DNA of 48,446 bases, from contig NZ_RDQF01000058.1 in assembly GCF_004114425.1 (NCBI RefSeq), forward strand, positions 1 to 48,446, given 5' to 3'. This DNA comes from Bradyrhizobium vignae. GTDB lineage: Bacteria; Pseudomonadota; Alphaproteobacteria; Rhizobiales; Xanthobacteraceae. Position numbers and translations under genes: made by a program. Shown here piece by piece: positions 1-9,564 of the stretch. Under the pieces are notes generated by a model. The model had not been told where the DNA came from. It worked only from the letters and a program-made list of their open reading frames with translations, and did no database searches. Within the stretch, counting starts at the first letter, position 1, and every line of letters begins with the position of its first letter.

Positions 1-65
1 ATCAGAAAACGCCACTTCTGCAGATAGTTGCGTTCAACCGTTCGGTCATAGCTGTTGTCTCGCAT
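1..65 (-). CDS. Insertion-sequence transposase, N-terminal fragment (runs off left edge)
   Basis: Reading the minus strand from 65, an ATG opens a frame that stays open to the window edge and begins MRDNSYDRTVERNYLQKW. A strong Shine-Dalgarno (GGAGG) lies about 9 nt upstream. The start sits 20 nt inside a 28-bp terminus (86-113) that recurs, inverted, at 48334-48361, where it overlaps the C-terminus of an rve-type transposase. That is the usual layout of a small IS: terminal repeat, ribosome site, transposase start. I infer this is the beginning of a transposase of the same IS as at the right edge. The 21 visible residues are too few to assign a family by themselves. Confidence 0.55.
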   Translation of the reverse strand, partial: MRDNSYDRTVERNYLQKWRFL

Positions 66-85
66 CGGATCGTTCCTCCGCTGCA

Positions 86-113
86 GCGATCCAATCAGCG
101 AATTATTGAACAT
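86..113. repeat. IS terminal inverted repeat (left copy)
   Basis: These 28 bp are identical to the reverse complement of 48334-48361. Read inward toward the IS, the end begins TGTTCAATAATTCG. About 13 further bp outside (to 128) also match the other copy apart from a 2-nt difference. The outer part (CCGTCATTGC in pcaD orientation) resembles the start of local intergenic palindromes, so it may be target sequence and not IS. Confidence 0.75.
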
Positions 114-134
114 GCACAGCAATGACGGCTGTGG

Positions 135-917
135 CTAGCGCTGCGTCAAAAAGCCCACCACCGCATCCGTGAATGCGTGCGGCTGCTCGACGTTGGAAAT
201 GTGCGCGGCGTCGATGATGGTCATGCTGGCGCCGGGAATGTTCGCGCGGATCAGCTCGGCCGCCGAGATCGGCGTCGCCATGTCGTGGCGGCCGGCGATC
301 ACCAGCGTCGGGCTCTTGATCTTCGGCAGCAGCGCGCGCTGGTCGAGCGTTGAAAGGGCCTCGCAGCAGGCGAGATAGCCCTCGACGGGAGAGGCCAGCA
401 GCATCGATTTCATCTTCGCAGTGATCTCAGGCTCGCGCTCGCGGAAGTCCTGGGTGAGCCAGCCAGCGATCACGGCATCGGCCACCGCTGCGATTCCACC
501 CTTCTTCACGGCGTCGATGCGCTCCAGCCATTTGGTCGGCTCTGCGTAATAGCAGGAGGTGTTGGCGAGGATGAGCTTGCCGAACCTTTCAGGGGCGTTG
601 GCGCCCAGCCATTGCCCGACCATGCCGCCCATCGACAGGCCGCACCAATGCACCTTCGCGATGTTGAGGTCGTCGAGGATCGCGAGCACGTCGCGGCCGA
701 ATCGCTCCATCGTGTAGGGGCCGGGCGGAACGTTGGACTTGCCATGGCCGCGGCGATCGTATCGGATGACGCGGAACATCTGCGTGAGTGCCTTCATCTG
801 CGGCTCCCACATCTGCAGCGTGCAGCCGAGCGAGTTGGAGAGCATCAGGGTCGGGCCGCCATCGCGGCCTTCAACGGAGACGTTGAGCAGGCAACCGTCG
901 GCATCGATCATGGGCAT
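135..917 (-). CDS. pcaD: 3-oxoadipate enol-lactonase
   Basis: Alpha/beta-hydrolase of 260 aa that would hydrolyse 3-oxoadipate enol-lactone to 3-oxoadipate in the protocatechuate branch of the beta-ketoadipate pathway (cytoplasm). The triad is visible: nucleophile Ser95 in GLSMGG, Asp212 in AGRHD and His239 in AAHIS; the oxyanion-side motif SNSLG is near residue 29. The start ATGCCCATG has GAGGAG six nt upstream. An in-frame start 14 codons earlier (959) would add DTRVKPAHDE, which is translated intergenic repeat, so I reject it. It follows pcaB on the same strand after a palindromic repeat. The usual pcaC/H/G neighbours are not in the window; an IS begins 6-7 nt after the stop codon. Confidence 0.9.
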   Translation of the reverse strand: MPMIDADGCLLNVSVEGRDGGPTLMLSNSLGCTLQMWEPQMKALTQMFRVIRYDRRGHGKSNVPPGPYTMERFGRDVLAILDDLNIAKVHWCGLSMGGMVGQWLGANAPERFGKLILANTSCYYAEPTKWLERIDAVKKGGIAAVADAVIAGWLTQDFREREPEITAKMKSMLLASPVEGYLACCEALSTLDQRALLPKIKSPTLVIAGRHDMATPISAAELIRANIPGASMTIIDAAHISNVEQPHAFTDAVVGFLTQR

Positions 918-928
918 GGCATGCTCCT

Positions 929-1014
929 CGTCATGCGCGGGCTTGACCCGCGTATCCATCTAAAAAGTGGATCTATCCAGGATGATGGATTGCCCGGTCA
1001 AGCCCGGCAATGAC
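929..1014. repeat. Intergenic palindromic repeat (CGTCATGCGCGGGCTTG type)
   Basis: Imperfect inverted repeat. The left end CGTCATGCGCGGGCTTGACC pairs with GGTCAAGCCCGGCAATGAC at the right. It fills the pcaB-pcaD gap and runs past the pcaD start codon region. It is the same family as 44215-44333. Being inside a likely operon, it would form an mRNA hairpin. Confidence 0.7.
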
Positions 1015-1015
1015 A

Positions 1016-2371
1016 TCAGGAGAGATCCAATGAATCCAGCAGCCGGTCGATCAGCGCCTGCGACGCTCCTTGATAGGCCATCGGCTCGAACAATGCCGCA
1101 ATTTTTTCCGGCGGCAGATGTGCGGTGACCTGCGAATCGCCTGACAGCACCTCGCGCAGATGCTTCTTCTCGGCGACCGCCCGCTTGCTGGCGGCCTCGA
1201 CCAGATGATGTGCGGCGCTCTTGCCGAGCTTCTCGGCGAGCGCAAAGGTGACCGCCTCGGCCATGATCAGCCCGTGCGTCGCATCGAGATTGCTGCGCAT
1301 GCGCGCCGCATCGACCTCGAGACCCTCGGCGATGTCGACGATGGCGGCCAGCGCGCCAGAGGTAACCAGCATCAATTGCGGCAGCGTCGGCCATTCCGCG
1401 TGCCACGGGCCGGCGCTGCGTTCATGGTCTTGCACCTGCGCGGCGAAAATTGTCGCGGCGAGCTGCGGCGCCATCGTGGCCGCGCCGAGCGCGCTCGCAG
1501 CGGCGACCGGGTTGCGCTTGTGCGGCATGGTCGATGAGCCGCCGCGGCCTTCGCCGGCGGGCTCGAACGCTTCGGCGACGTCGGTCTGCATCAGCAGCGA
1601 GACATCGCGTGCGATCTTGCCGCAGCTGCCGGCAAGGATTGCCAAGCAGGATGCAGCCTCGGCGATGCGGTCGCGATGGGTATGCCAGGGCGCCTCGGGC
1701 AGCGGCAGATCGAGCTCTTGCGCCAGCCGTTCGGCCACCGCGAGCCCGTTGTCGCCGAGCGCGGCGAGCGTGCCGGCGGCACCTCCGAATTGCAGCGCGA
1801 GGCCCTCGCGGGAGAGTCGCCGCAGGCGGCAGCGCGCACGGGCGAGGCTTGACGCGTATTCCGCCGCCTTCAGCCCGAACGGCATCGGCAGCGCGTGCTG
1901 GAGCCAGGTCCGCGCCACCATCGCGGTGTTGCGATGGCTGCGCGCTAGTGCGGCAAAGCCCCTGATGGCGCGGCTGAGGTCGGCGTCCAGCGCCGCGATA
2001 CCGGCGCGAAGCGTGAGCATGGTTGCGGTGTCGATGACGTCCTGGCTGGTCGCGCCCCAATGCACGTAGCGTGCGGCCTCCGCGTCTTTCTTGCCGACAT
2101 CGGCGGTCAGCGCCTTGACCAGGGGAATCGCGAGATTGCCCGATCGCGTCGCGGCCTCGGACAGTGCGGCCACGTCGAAGGAATCGGCCTTGCACGCGGC
2201 CTCGATCGGGCCGACGGCAGATGCCGGAATCACGGCGGTGGCAGCCTCGGCGCGTGCCAAGGCTGCCTCGAAATCGAGCATGTTCTGCAGGGTAGACCGA
2301 TCGTCGCAGATCGCGCGCATGGCGGAGCTCGACAGCATCGGCGCGAGCAGGGGGGAAAGAGATGTGCTCAT
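1016..2371 (-). CDS. pcaB: 3-carboxy-cis,cis-muconate cycloisomerase
   Basis: Fumarase/aspartase superfamily protein of 451 aa, a normal length for PcaB, which converts 3-carboxy-cis,cis-muconate to 4-carboxymuconolactone. The superfamily signature loop SSTMPHKRNP is at residues 279-288 and the conserved GATSQD stretch is at 106-111. The short substitution of the usual GSSaMPxKxN by STMPHKRNP and the adjacent pcaD favour PcaB over argininosuccinate or adenylosuccinate lyase. It starts with ATG at 2371 and is divergent from coxG. It probably precedes pcaD in one transcript, with a palindromic repeat between them. Confidence 0.9.
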   Translation of the reverse strand: MSTSLSPLLAPMLSSSAMRAICDDRSTLQNMLDFEAALARAEAATAVIPASAVGPIEAACKADSFDVAALSEAATRSGNLAIPLVKALTADVGKKDAEAARYVHWGATSQDVIDTATMLTLRAGIAALDADLSRAIRGFAALARSHRNTAMVARTWLQHALPMPFGLKAAEYASSLARARCRLRRLSREGLALQFGGAAGTLAALGDNGLAVAERLAQELDLPLPEAPWHTHRDRIAEAASCLAILAGSCGKIARDVSLLMQTDVAEAFEPAGEGRGGSSTMPHKRNPVAAASALGAATMAPQLAATIFAAQVQDHERSAGPWHAEWPTLPQLMLVTSGALAAIVDIAEGLEVDAARMRSNLDATHGLIMAEAVTFALAEKLGKSAAHHLVEAASKRAVAEKKHLREVLSGDSQVTAHLPPEKIAALFEPMAYQGASQALIDRLLDSLDLS

Positions 2372-2542
2372 CTTGCGCGCGACCTAATCATCATGGCCCG
2401 GCTGTGCCAATCCCCTACCGCCAGTACACGTCTTTTTGCAGTTGCGAATATGCATTGCACGTGACCTGGCCCCGCCCTTTCCTTTGCCGCGTCCCTGCGT
2501 TACTTGATCAGCACTATAGTTGCGCGATCCGGGAGGCACCTC

Positions 2543-2989
2543 ATGGCCATGACGATGAACGGCGAAGTCCAGCTTGCAGCGCCGCGCGAAGCCGTGTGGG
2601 CCAAGCTCAACGATCCCGAGGTCCTGAAAGCCTGCATCCCCGGCTGCGAGGAGCTCGAGAAGACTGACGACGGCGGCTTTCGCGCGACGGCAAAAATGAA
2701 GGTCGGCCCGGTGTCGGCGCGCTTCAAGGGCAAGGTCATGCTGTCCGACCTCGACCCGCCGAACGGCTACAAGATCTCCGGTGAGGGCGAGGGCGGGGTG
2801 GCCGGATTCGCCAAGGGCGGCGCGGCGGTCAAGCTCGCCGAGAAGGACGGCGGCACGCTGCTCTCCTACGACGTCGAGGCGCAGATCGGCGGCAAGTTGG
2901 CGCAGCTCGGCCAACGCCTCATCAACGGCACCGCCAAGAAACTCGCCGACGAATTTTTCGCGAACTTCGCCAAGGCGGTACAGGGCTGA
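2543..2989 (+). CDS. coxG: CoxG-like SRPBCC protein (CO dehydrogenase subunit G family)
   Basis: Protein of 148 aa, full length for the family, beginning MAMTMNGEVQLAAPREAVW. This is the CoxG/SRPBCC start, a helix-grip fold with a hydrophobic cavity. The C-terminus (KKLADEFFANFAKAV) is the typical amphipathic helix of CoxG, which in Oligotropha recruits CO dehydrogenase to the membrane. The start is fixed by GGGAGG seven nt upstream; an upstream TTG frame (2504) has no ribosome site. It stands 135 bp before coxS and is divergent from pcaB. Role inferred: membrane docking of the Mo-hydroxylase served by the downstream genes. Confidence 0.8.
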   Translation: MAMTMNGEVQLAAPREAVWAKLNDPEVLKACIPGCEELEKTDDGGFRATAKMKVGPVSARFKGKVMLSDLDPPNGYKISGEGEGGVAGFAKGGAAVKLAEKDGGTLLSYDVEAQIGGKLAQLGQRLINGTAKKLADEFFANFAKAVQG

Positions 2990-3088
2990 AACCTATCGCC
3001 TTTCGGCATGGCGGCTTGCGTCCGGGGTGATGTTGCCCCAGGCGACAATGGCCCATATGATGGGTTGGAATAATTATAAGAACGGCTT

Positions 3089-3103
3089 CGACGGGACCCG
3101 TCG
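3089..3103. promoter_or_regulatory. Perfect 15-bp palindrome before coxS
   Basis: CGACGGG-A-CCCGTCG, a perfect dyad centred 29 nt before the coxS ATG, just after an AT-rich stretch (AATAATTATAAG, 3069-3080) that could contain the -10 box. It may be an operator at the transcription start or an mRNA hairpin in the leader. No protein is identified. Confidence 0.45.
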
Positions 3104-3124
3104 GGGCTCTGATAGAGAGTGCTT

Positions 3125-3610
<486 letters not shown>

Positions 3611-3637
3611 CGCGCATCCCGCGATCAGGACATTCAG

Positions 3638-4444
3638 ATGTACGAATTCAAATATCATCGCCCTGGGACCGTTCGCCAGGCGGCCAACCTCCTGGTGAAG
3701 AACGAAGACGCCAAGGTGATCGCCGGCGGCCACACGCTGATTCCCGTCATGAAGCAGCGCCTCGCAAGCCCGCCGCATCTGGTCGATCTCTCCCACATCG
3801 AGGGGCTCAACACGATCGAGATGAAGGGCCGCTCGCTCGTGATCGGCGCCACCGCCAAGCACGCCGACGTCGCGACCTCCGCGATCGTCGGTGAGGCAAT
3901 CCCCGCGCTGGCGAACCTTGCCGGCGGAATCGGCGATCCCGCCGTGCGTCACAAGGGCACGATCGGCGGCTCGCTCGCCAACAACGATCCGACCGCCGAC
4001 TATCCGGCCGCGGTGCTCGCGCTCGGGGCCACCATCGTCACCAACAAGCGCCGCCTCAAGGCGGAAGAGTTCTTCCAGGGCCTGTTCACGACGGCGCTCG
4101 AAGCCGACGAGATCATCACCAAGGTGATGTTCCCGCTGCCGAAGAAAGCGGCCTATATCAAATTCCGCAACCAGGCCTCGCGCTACGCGCTGGTCGGCGT
4201 GTTCGTGGCGCGGCGTCCTTCGGACGTGCGTGTTGCCGTCACCGGCGCCGGGTCTGAAGGCGTGTTCCGTGTCACCGCATTCGAGGAGGCCCTGAAGAAG
4301 CGCTTCGCCTCGAAGGCGCTGGAAGGCATCACGGTGCCGGCGGAAGGCCTCAACAGCGATATCCACGGCAGCGCCGAATACCGCGCACATCTCATTGGTG
4401 TTCTGACGCGGCGCGCCGTCGACGCCGCCAATGCCAAGGAATGA
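3638..4444 (+). CDS. coxM: Molybdenum hydroxylase medium subunit (FAD-binding)
   Basis: Protein of 268 aa of the CoxM/XdhA-FAD family. The two FAD-contact motifs are present: AGGHTLIPVMKQR near residue 30 and TIGGSLANNDPTADYPA near residue 109. The C-terminal CO_deh_flav domain follows. Length is slightly below the usual 280-290 aa but nothing appears truncated. It would accept electrons from CoxS and deliver them to quinones. AGGA sits about 8 nt before the start. The normal trimer needs CoxL, which is not encoded anywhere in this window. In form II cox clusters the usual order is S-L-M, so L would be expected in the gap just upstream. Confidence 0.85.
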   Translation: MYEFKYHRPGTVRQAANLLVKNEDAKVIAGGHTLIPVMKQRLASPPHLVDLSHIEGLNTIEMKGRSLVIGATAKHADVATSAIVGEAIPALANLAGGIGDPAVRHKGTIGGSLANNDPTADYPAAVLALGATIVTNKRRLKAEEFFQGLFTTALEADEIITKVMFPLPKKAAYIKFRNQASRYALVGVFVARRPSDVRVAVTGAGSEGVFRVTAFEEALKKRFASKALEGITVPAEGLNSDIHGSAEYRAHLIGVLTRRAVDAANAKE

Positions 4445-4504
4445 TGGGCCTCACTCATTGGCCCAAGGCTTGCCCGGTGAGGGCGTAAACGAGACTGGCC
4501 TTTC

Positions 4505-5410
<906 letters not shown>

Positions 5411-5411
5411 G

Positions 5412-5503
5412 CGTCATTCCGGGGCGCGCGAAGCGCGAACCCGGAATCTCATGCCACAACCTCCGGATTCCGGGCTCGTCGTTTCGCGACGCCCCGGAAT
5501 GAC
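5412..5503. repeat. Intergenic palindromic repeat (CGTCATTCCGGGG type), copy 1
   Basis: CGTCATTCCGGGGCG at the left mirrors GCCCCGGAATGAC at the right, with an inner CCCGGAATCTC / GATTCCGGG pair, making a two-hairpin element. It lies between coxD and coxE and should fold in the mRNA. It is related to 9965-10058 and 15523-15626. Confidence 0.8.
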
Positions 5504-5519
5504 AGAGCGGGGATAGACC

Positions 5520-6722
5520 ATGGCCATCAACCACCTTGCCCCCGAGCAGACAGGGCAATTCGCCGACAACATCGTCGGCTTCGCCCGCGCGCTGCGCGCG
5601 GCCGGCATGCCGGTCGGTCCGGGCGCCGTCATCGATGCCATGAGCGCCCTGCAGGTGGTCGACATCGGCAACCGGTCCGATGTCTTCACCACGCTGGAGG
5701 CGATCTTCGTCAAGCGCCACGAGCATGCGCTGATTTTCAGCCAAGCCTTCAACCTGTTCTTCCGGGCCTCCGAAGAGTGGAAGCACATGCTGGATTCGGT
5801 GCCGCTTCCGGAGCAGGCCAAGAAAAAGCCGCAGGCCGGCGCCCGTCGCGTCCAGGAGGCGATGTCGCAGCCGCGCATGACCGAGACGCCGCAGCACCAG
5901 GAGCAGGACCTGCGCCTGTCGGTCTCCGACAAGGAAATCCTTCAGAAAAAGGATTTTGCGCAGATGACCGCGGCGGAGATCACCGAGGCGCTCCACGCCA
6001 TCGAGCGGATGCACCTGCCGCAGGCCGAGCTGCTGACGCGCCGGCAACGACCCGATCCGCGGGGCCTGCGTCTCGACCTGCGCCGCACGCTGCGCGCCTC
6101 CTTGCGGACTGGCGGCGACATCATCGACATCCATCACCTCGGGCGGATCGAGAAGCCGGCGCCGATCGTTGCGCTGCTCGATATCTCGGGCTCGATGAGT
6201 GAGTACACCCGCCTGTTCCTGCATTTCCTGCATGCCATCACCGATGCACGAAAACGCGTCTCGGTGTTCCTGTTCGGCACGCGGCTGACCAACGTTACCC
6301 GCGCGCTGCGCCAGCGCGACCCCGACGAGGCGCTGGCGAGTTGCTCGGCCGCAGTCGAGGACTGGGCAGGCGGTACGCGGATCTCGGCCTCGCTGCACAA
6401 CTTCAACAAATTGTGGGCCCGGCGCCTGCTGAGCCAGGGTGCCATCGTGCTCTTGATCTCCGACGGGCTGGAGCGGGAGGCCGATTCCAAGCTCGCCTTC
6501 GAGATGGACCGGCTGCACCGGTCCTGCCGGCGGCTGATCTGGCTCAACCCGCTGCTGCGGTTCGGCGGCTTCGAGGCCAAGGCCCAGGGCATCAAAATGA
6601 TGCTTCCCCACGTTGACGAATTCCGCCCGGTACATAATTTGAGTTCGATCCAGGAGCTGATCACGACGCTCTCCCAGCCGCTGCCGCCGCATCACCGCAG
6701 CCTGATCCGCTCCGCAGCTTGA
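5520..6722 (+). CDS. coxE: VWA-domain protein (CoxE-like)
   Basis: Protein of 400 aa. The N-terminal two-thirds is the VWA-containing CoxE family helical region. A von Willebrand A domain follows with the metal-ion-dependent adhesion motif DISGSMS (Asp221, Ser223, Ser225) and a later LLISDG. CoxE works with the MoxR ATPase CoxD in inserting or maturing the metal centre of CO dehydrogenase. The ATG is close behind the repeat. XdhC-family genes follow after 10 bp, so the operon continues. Confidence 0.85.
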   Translation: MAINHLAPEQTGQFADNIVGFARALRAAGMPVGPGAVIDAMSALQVVDIGNRSDVFTTLEAIFVKRHEHALIFSQAFNLFFRASEEWKHMLDSVPLPEQAKKKPQAGARRVQEAMSQPRMTETPQHQEQDLRLSVSDKEILQKKDFAQMTAAEITEALHAIERMHLPQAELLTRRQRPDPRGLRLDLRRTLRASLRTGGDIIDIHHLGRIEKPAPIVALLDISGSMSEYTRLFLHFLHAITDARKRVSVFLFGTRLTNVTRALRQRDPDEALASCSAAVEDWAGGTRISASLHNFNKLWARRLLSQGAIVLLISDGLEREADSKLAFEMDRLHRSCRRLIWLNPLLRFGGFEAKAQGIKMMLPHVDEFRPVHNLSSIQELITTLSQPLPPHHRSLIRSAA

Positions 6723-6732
6723 GAGGCGCCCC

Positions 6733-7056
6733 ATGCTTGATCGCAACGAGGACATTCTGAAGGCGGCGGAGGACTGGCAGAAGGCCGGCCGTGGCGTCGC
6801 GCTCGCCACCGTCGTCGAGACCTGGGGCTCGGCCCCGCGCCCGGCGGGCTCTAGCCTCGTCATCAATGACGAGGGCACCTTCCTCGGCTCCGTCTCCGGC
6901 GGCTGCGTCGAAGGCGCCGTCGTCACCGAGGCCATGGACGTGATCGAGAGCGGCAAGCCGAAAATGCTTGAGTTCGGCGTCGCCGATGAGACCGCCTGGA
7001 ATGTCGGGCTGTCCTGCGGCGGCACCATCCGAGTCTTCGTCGAGAAGGTTGGCTAG
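6733..7056 (+). CDS. XdhC/CoxI family protein, N-terminal domain only
   Basis: Protein of 107 aa consisting of just the XdhC_CoxI domain: GVALATVVETWGSAPRPAG early, then SGGCVEGAV and LSCGGTI. XdhC proteins bind the molybdenum cofactor and help sulfurate and insert it. Usual XdhC proteins carry a second, Rossmann-type domain, which here is on the next gene (2 nt downstream). The two products probably work as a pair; single-domain forms are common in cox clusters, so this need not be a broken gene. Confidence 0.8.
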   Translation: MLDRNEDILKAAEDWQKAGRGVALATVVETWGSAPRPAGSSLVINDEGTFLGSVSGGCVEGAVVTEAMDVIESGKPKMLEFGVADETAWNVGLSCGGTIRVFVEKVG

Positions 7057-7058
7057 CC

Positions 7059-7760
7059 GTGAAGCTCGCAATCCTGCACGAACTCAACGCCGAGCGCGCC
7101 GCGCGCCGGCCCGTGATCCTCGTCACCGATACCGAGACCGGCGAGCAGCGTCTGGTGAAGGCCGCAGACTTTGCCAAGGACCCGCTAGGGGCCGAACTGG
7201 AGAAGCAGCTTCGCATGGGCAAGAGCGCCAATGTCGAGGCCGGCGGCAGGAAGCTGTTCCTGAATGTCTACGCGCCGACCGCAAAGCTCGTGATCGTCGG
7301 TGCGGTTCATATCAGCCAGGCATTGGCGCCGCTGGCGCGCTCGCTCGGCTATGACGTCACCGTCGTCGATCCCCGCACGGCCTTTGCGAGCCCTGAGCGC
7401 TTTCCCGACATTCCCCTGATCGCCGAATGGCCCGACACCGCGCTGCCGCCGCTCAATGTCGACGCCTATACGGCGTTCGTCGCGGTGACGCACGATCCCA
7501 AGATCGACGACCCCGCGCTGCTGCACGCCTTCGAGCGCAACTGCTTCTACATCGGCGCGCTCGGCTCGCGGAAAACGCATGCCAAGCGGGCCGATCGGTT
7601 GCGGGCGCAGGGCGCGAAGGAAAGCGACATCGCGCGCATCCACGCGCCCATTGGTCTTGCGATCGGCGCGGTCTCGCCATCCGAGATCGCGGTCGCGATC
7701 ATGGCCGAGATTACGGCGGTGCTCCGCCTGCCTCCCAAAGAGAGAGAACAAGCGGCATGA
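7059..7760 (+). CDS. XdhC/CoxF family protein with Rossmann domain
   Basis: Protein of 233 aa beginning with GTG. A short N-terminal XdhC-like segment is followed by the XdhC_C Rossmann domain (LVIVGAVHISQALAPLARSL, then VAVTHDPKIDDPALLHA and YIGALGSRKTH). It is likely to handle the Mo cofactor for the hydroxylase. It starts 2 nt after the previous stop codon and its own TGA overlaps the next ATG (ATGA), so translation is probably coupled across the three genes. Confidence 0.8.
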   Translation: MKLAILHELNAERAARRPVILVTDTETGEQRLVKAADFAKDPLGAELEKQLRMGKSANVEAGGRKLFLNVYAPTAKLVIVGAVHISQALAPLARSLGYDVTVVDPRTAFASPERFPDIPLIAEWPDTALPPLNVDAYTAFVAVTHDPKIDDPALLHAFERNCFYIGALGSRKTHAKRADRLRAQGAKESDIARIHAPIGLAIGAVSPSEIAVAIMAEITAVLRLPPKEREQAA

Positions 7761-9361
7761 AGTTCGGACCAGCGAGCCCCAGGGATGCGATCGGCGGGGT
7801 GACCGTCCACACCCTGCGTCAGGGACCGCTGGTGCTGAAGAAGGGCACGACGATCGGTCCGGCCGAGGTCGAAGCGCTGGAGCGCGCCGGCATCAAGGCC
7901 ATCGTCGTGGTGCGCATGGAGGAGGGCGACGTCTCCGAGGACGTTGCGGCCGCGAGCATCGCGCTTGCGGTCGGCGGCGAGGGCATCCATGTCGAGCGCG
8001 CCTTCACCGGCCGTGCCAATCTGTTCGCCGCGCGGCCGGGCGTGCTGGTGGTCGACCGCGCCGCGGTCGACCGCATCAACAATGTCGACGAGGCCATCAC
8101 CTTTGCCACGCTCACCGCTTTCAAGCCGGTGGTCGAGGGCGAGATGGTCGGCACCGTCAAGATCATCCCGTTCGGCGTCGAGGGACGTTTGCGCGATGCC
8201 GCCGTGCAGGCCGCCGGCAAGGACGTGCTGAAGGTCGCGCCTTACGTGATCAAGCGCGTCGGCGTGGTCTCGACGCTGCTGCCGGGCCTCTCCTCCAAGG
8301 TGATCGACAAGACCCTGCGCGTCACCGCCGAGCGGCTCGCGCCGGCCGGCGCCAGCATCGTTGGCGAGCGGCGTGTCCCGCACGAGGAGCAGGCGCTGTC
8401 GGCAGCGATCAATGAGGTGCTGGGCCTGGGCGCGGAGCTCGTGATCGTATTCGGTGCATCCGCGATCGCCGATCGCCGCGACGTGATTCCGGCGGCCGTC
8501 ACCGGCATCGGCGGCGAGATCGAGCATTTCGGCATGCCGGTCGATCCCGGCAATCTGTTGCTGATCGCCCGCGCCGGCAATGTGCCGGTGCTCGGCGCGC
8601 CAGGCTGCGCGCGCTCGCCGGTCGAGAACGGGTTCGACTGGGTGTTGATGCGGCTGCTCGCCGGCATCAAGGTGACGCGGTCCGAGCTGATGGGCATGGG
8701 TGTCGGCGGTCTTCTGATGGAGATCGTGACGCGGCCGCAGCCGCGCGCCAAGCCCGAGACCGAGGGCAACAGTCAGGTCGCGGCCATCGTGCTCGCGGCG
8801 GGCCGCTCGACGCGGATGGGCGGACCGAACAAGCTGCTCGCCGAGCTCGACGGCAAGAAGCTGGTGCGCCTCGCGACCGAGCAGGCGCTGGCCTCCAAAG
8901 CATCCGAAGTGATCGTCGTCACCGGTCACCAGGCCGAGCTGGTCGAGCAGGCGCTGCAAGGGTTGAAGGTGAAGTTCGTCCGTAATCCGGATTTCGCCGG
9001 CGGCATCGCCGGCTCGGTCAAGGCCGGCGTCGCCGCCGTGCCCGAGAGCTGCGACGGCGCGGTGGTGTGCCTCGGCGACATGCCGCTGATCGATGCAGGG
9101 CTGATCGATCGTCTCATCGACGGTTTTGCGCCGGACCGCGGCAATCTCATCGTCGTGCCCGTCAGCGAAGGCCGCCGCGGCAATCCCGTGCTGTGGTCGC
9201 GCCGCTTCTTCAAGGAGTTGATGACGCTCGACGGCGACGTCGGCGCGAGGCATTTGATCGCCAAGCATGCGGAGGCAGTCGCCGAAGTGCCGGTTGATGG
9301 CGAGAGCGCCTTCCTCGACATCGACACGCCGCAGGCGCTGGAAGCGGCACGACGGGGATGA
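7757..9361 (+). CDS. Molybdopterin-binding / MobA-like nucleotidyltransferase fusion
   Basis: Fusion of 534 aa. Residues 1 to about 330 are a MoeA/MogA-type molybdopterin-binding region (GLGAELVIVFGASAIADRRD, then IARAGNVPVLGAPGCARSP). From about residue 338 there is a MobA/MocA-type NTP transferase with the nucleotide loop AAIVLAAGRSTRMGG and later CLGDMPLID. It would cap molybdopterin with CMP to give MCD, the cofactor form of CO dehydrogenase-family enzymes, and perhaps hand it over. ATG overlaps the preceding stop codon. It closes the Mo-hydroxylase operon. CMP versus GMP is an inference from context. Confidence 0.8.
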   Translation: MKFGPASPRDAIGGVTVHTLRQGPLVLKKGTTIGPAEVEALERAGIKAIVVVRMEEGDVSEDVAAASIALAVGGEGIHVERAFTGRANLFAARPGVLVVDRAAVDRINNVDEAITFATLTAFKPVVEGEMVGTVKIIPFGVEGRLRDAAVQAAGKDVLKVAPYVIKRVGVVSTLLPGLSSKVIDKTLRVTAERLAPAGASIVGERRVPHEEQALSAAINEVLGLGAELVIVFGASAIADRRDVIPAAVTGIGGEIEHFGMPVDPGNLLLIARAGNVPVLGAPGCARSPVENGFDWVLMRLLAGIKVTRSELMGMGVGGLLMEIVTRPQPRAKPETEGNSQVAAIVLAAGRSTRMGGPNKLLAELDGKKLVRLATEQALASKASEVIVVTGHQAELVEQALQGLKVKFVRNPDFAGGIAGSVKAGVAAVPESCDGAVVCLGDMPLIDAGLIDRLIDGFAPDRGNLIVVPVSEGRRGNPVLWSRRFFKELMTLDGDVGARHLIAKHAEAVAEVPVDGESAFLDIDTPQALEAARRG

Positions 9362-9375
9362 CGTGTCGTAGGAGC

Positions 9376-9470
9376 GTAGGAGTGGCAAAGCGAAGCGTGC
9401 CCACCCTTTTCGATTTCGGTGGAGATAAATGGTGGGCGCACGGCACTTCGCGCTTTTGCGCACTCTACCG
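9376..9470. repeat. Intergenic palindromic repeat (GTAGG-GTGGGC type)
   Basis: The left arm GTAGGAGTGGCAAAGCG...GTGCCCACC (9376-9405) mirrors GGTGGGCGCACGGC...TTTTGCGCACTCTACC (9431-9469). It lies after the Mo-hydroxylase operon and before the DUF4189 gene, and might act as a transcription end. Confidence 0.65.
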
Positions 9471-9564
9471 CAGCTCCTAGCCTTCCGTTTTCAACTCCCC
9501 GTTCACCATCTGGAAACGACCGCCGCTTAGAGTTCTCCACCTGCCTTGGGGGGAGGGGTTTTCC

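Noticed and set aside
6733..7760. A broken XdhC gene split by a mutation
   Set aside because: Each part has its own start and stop, the second has its own XdhC-like N-terminal segment, and split or tandem XdhC proteins are usual in cox clusters.
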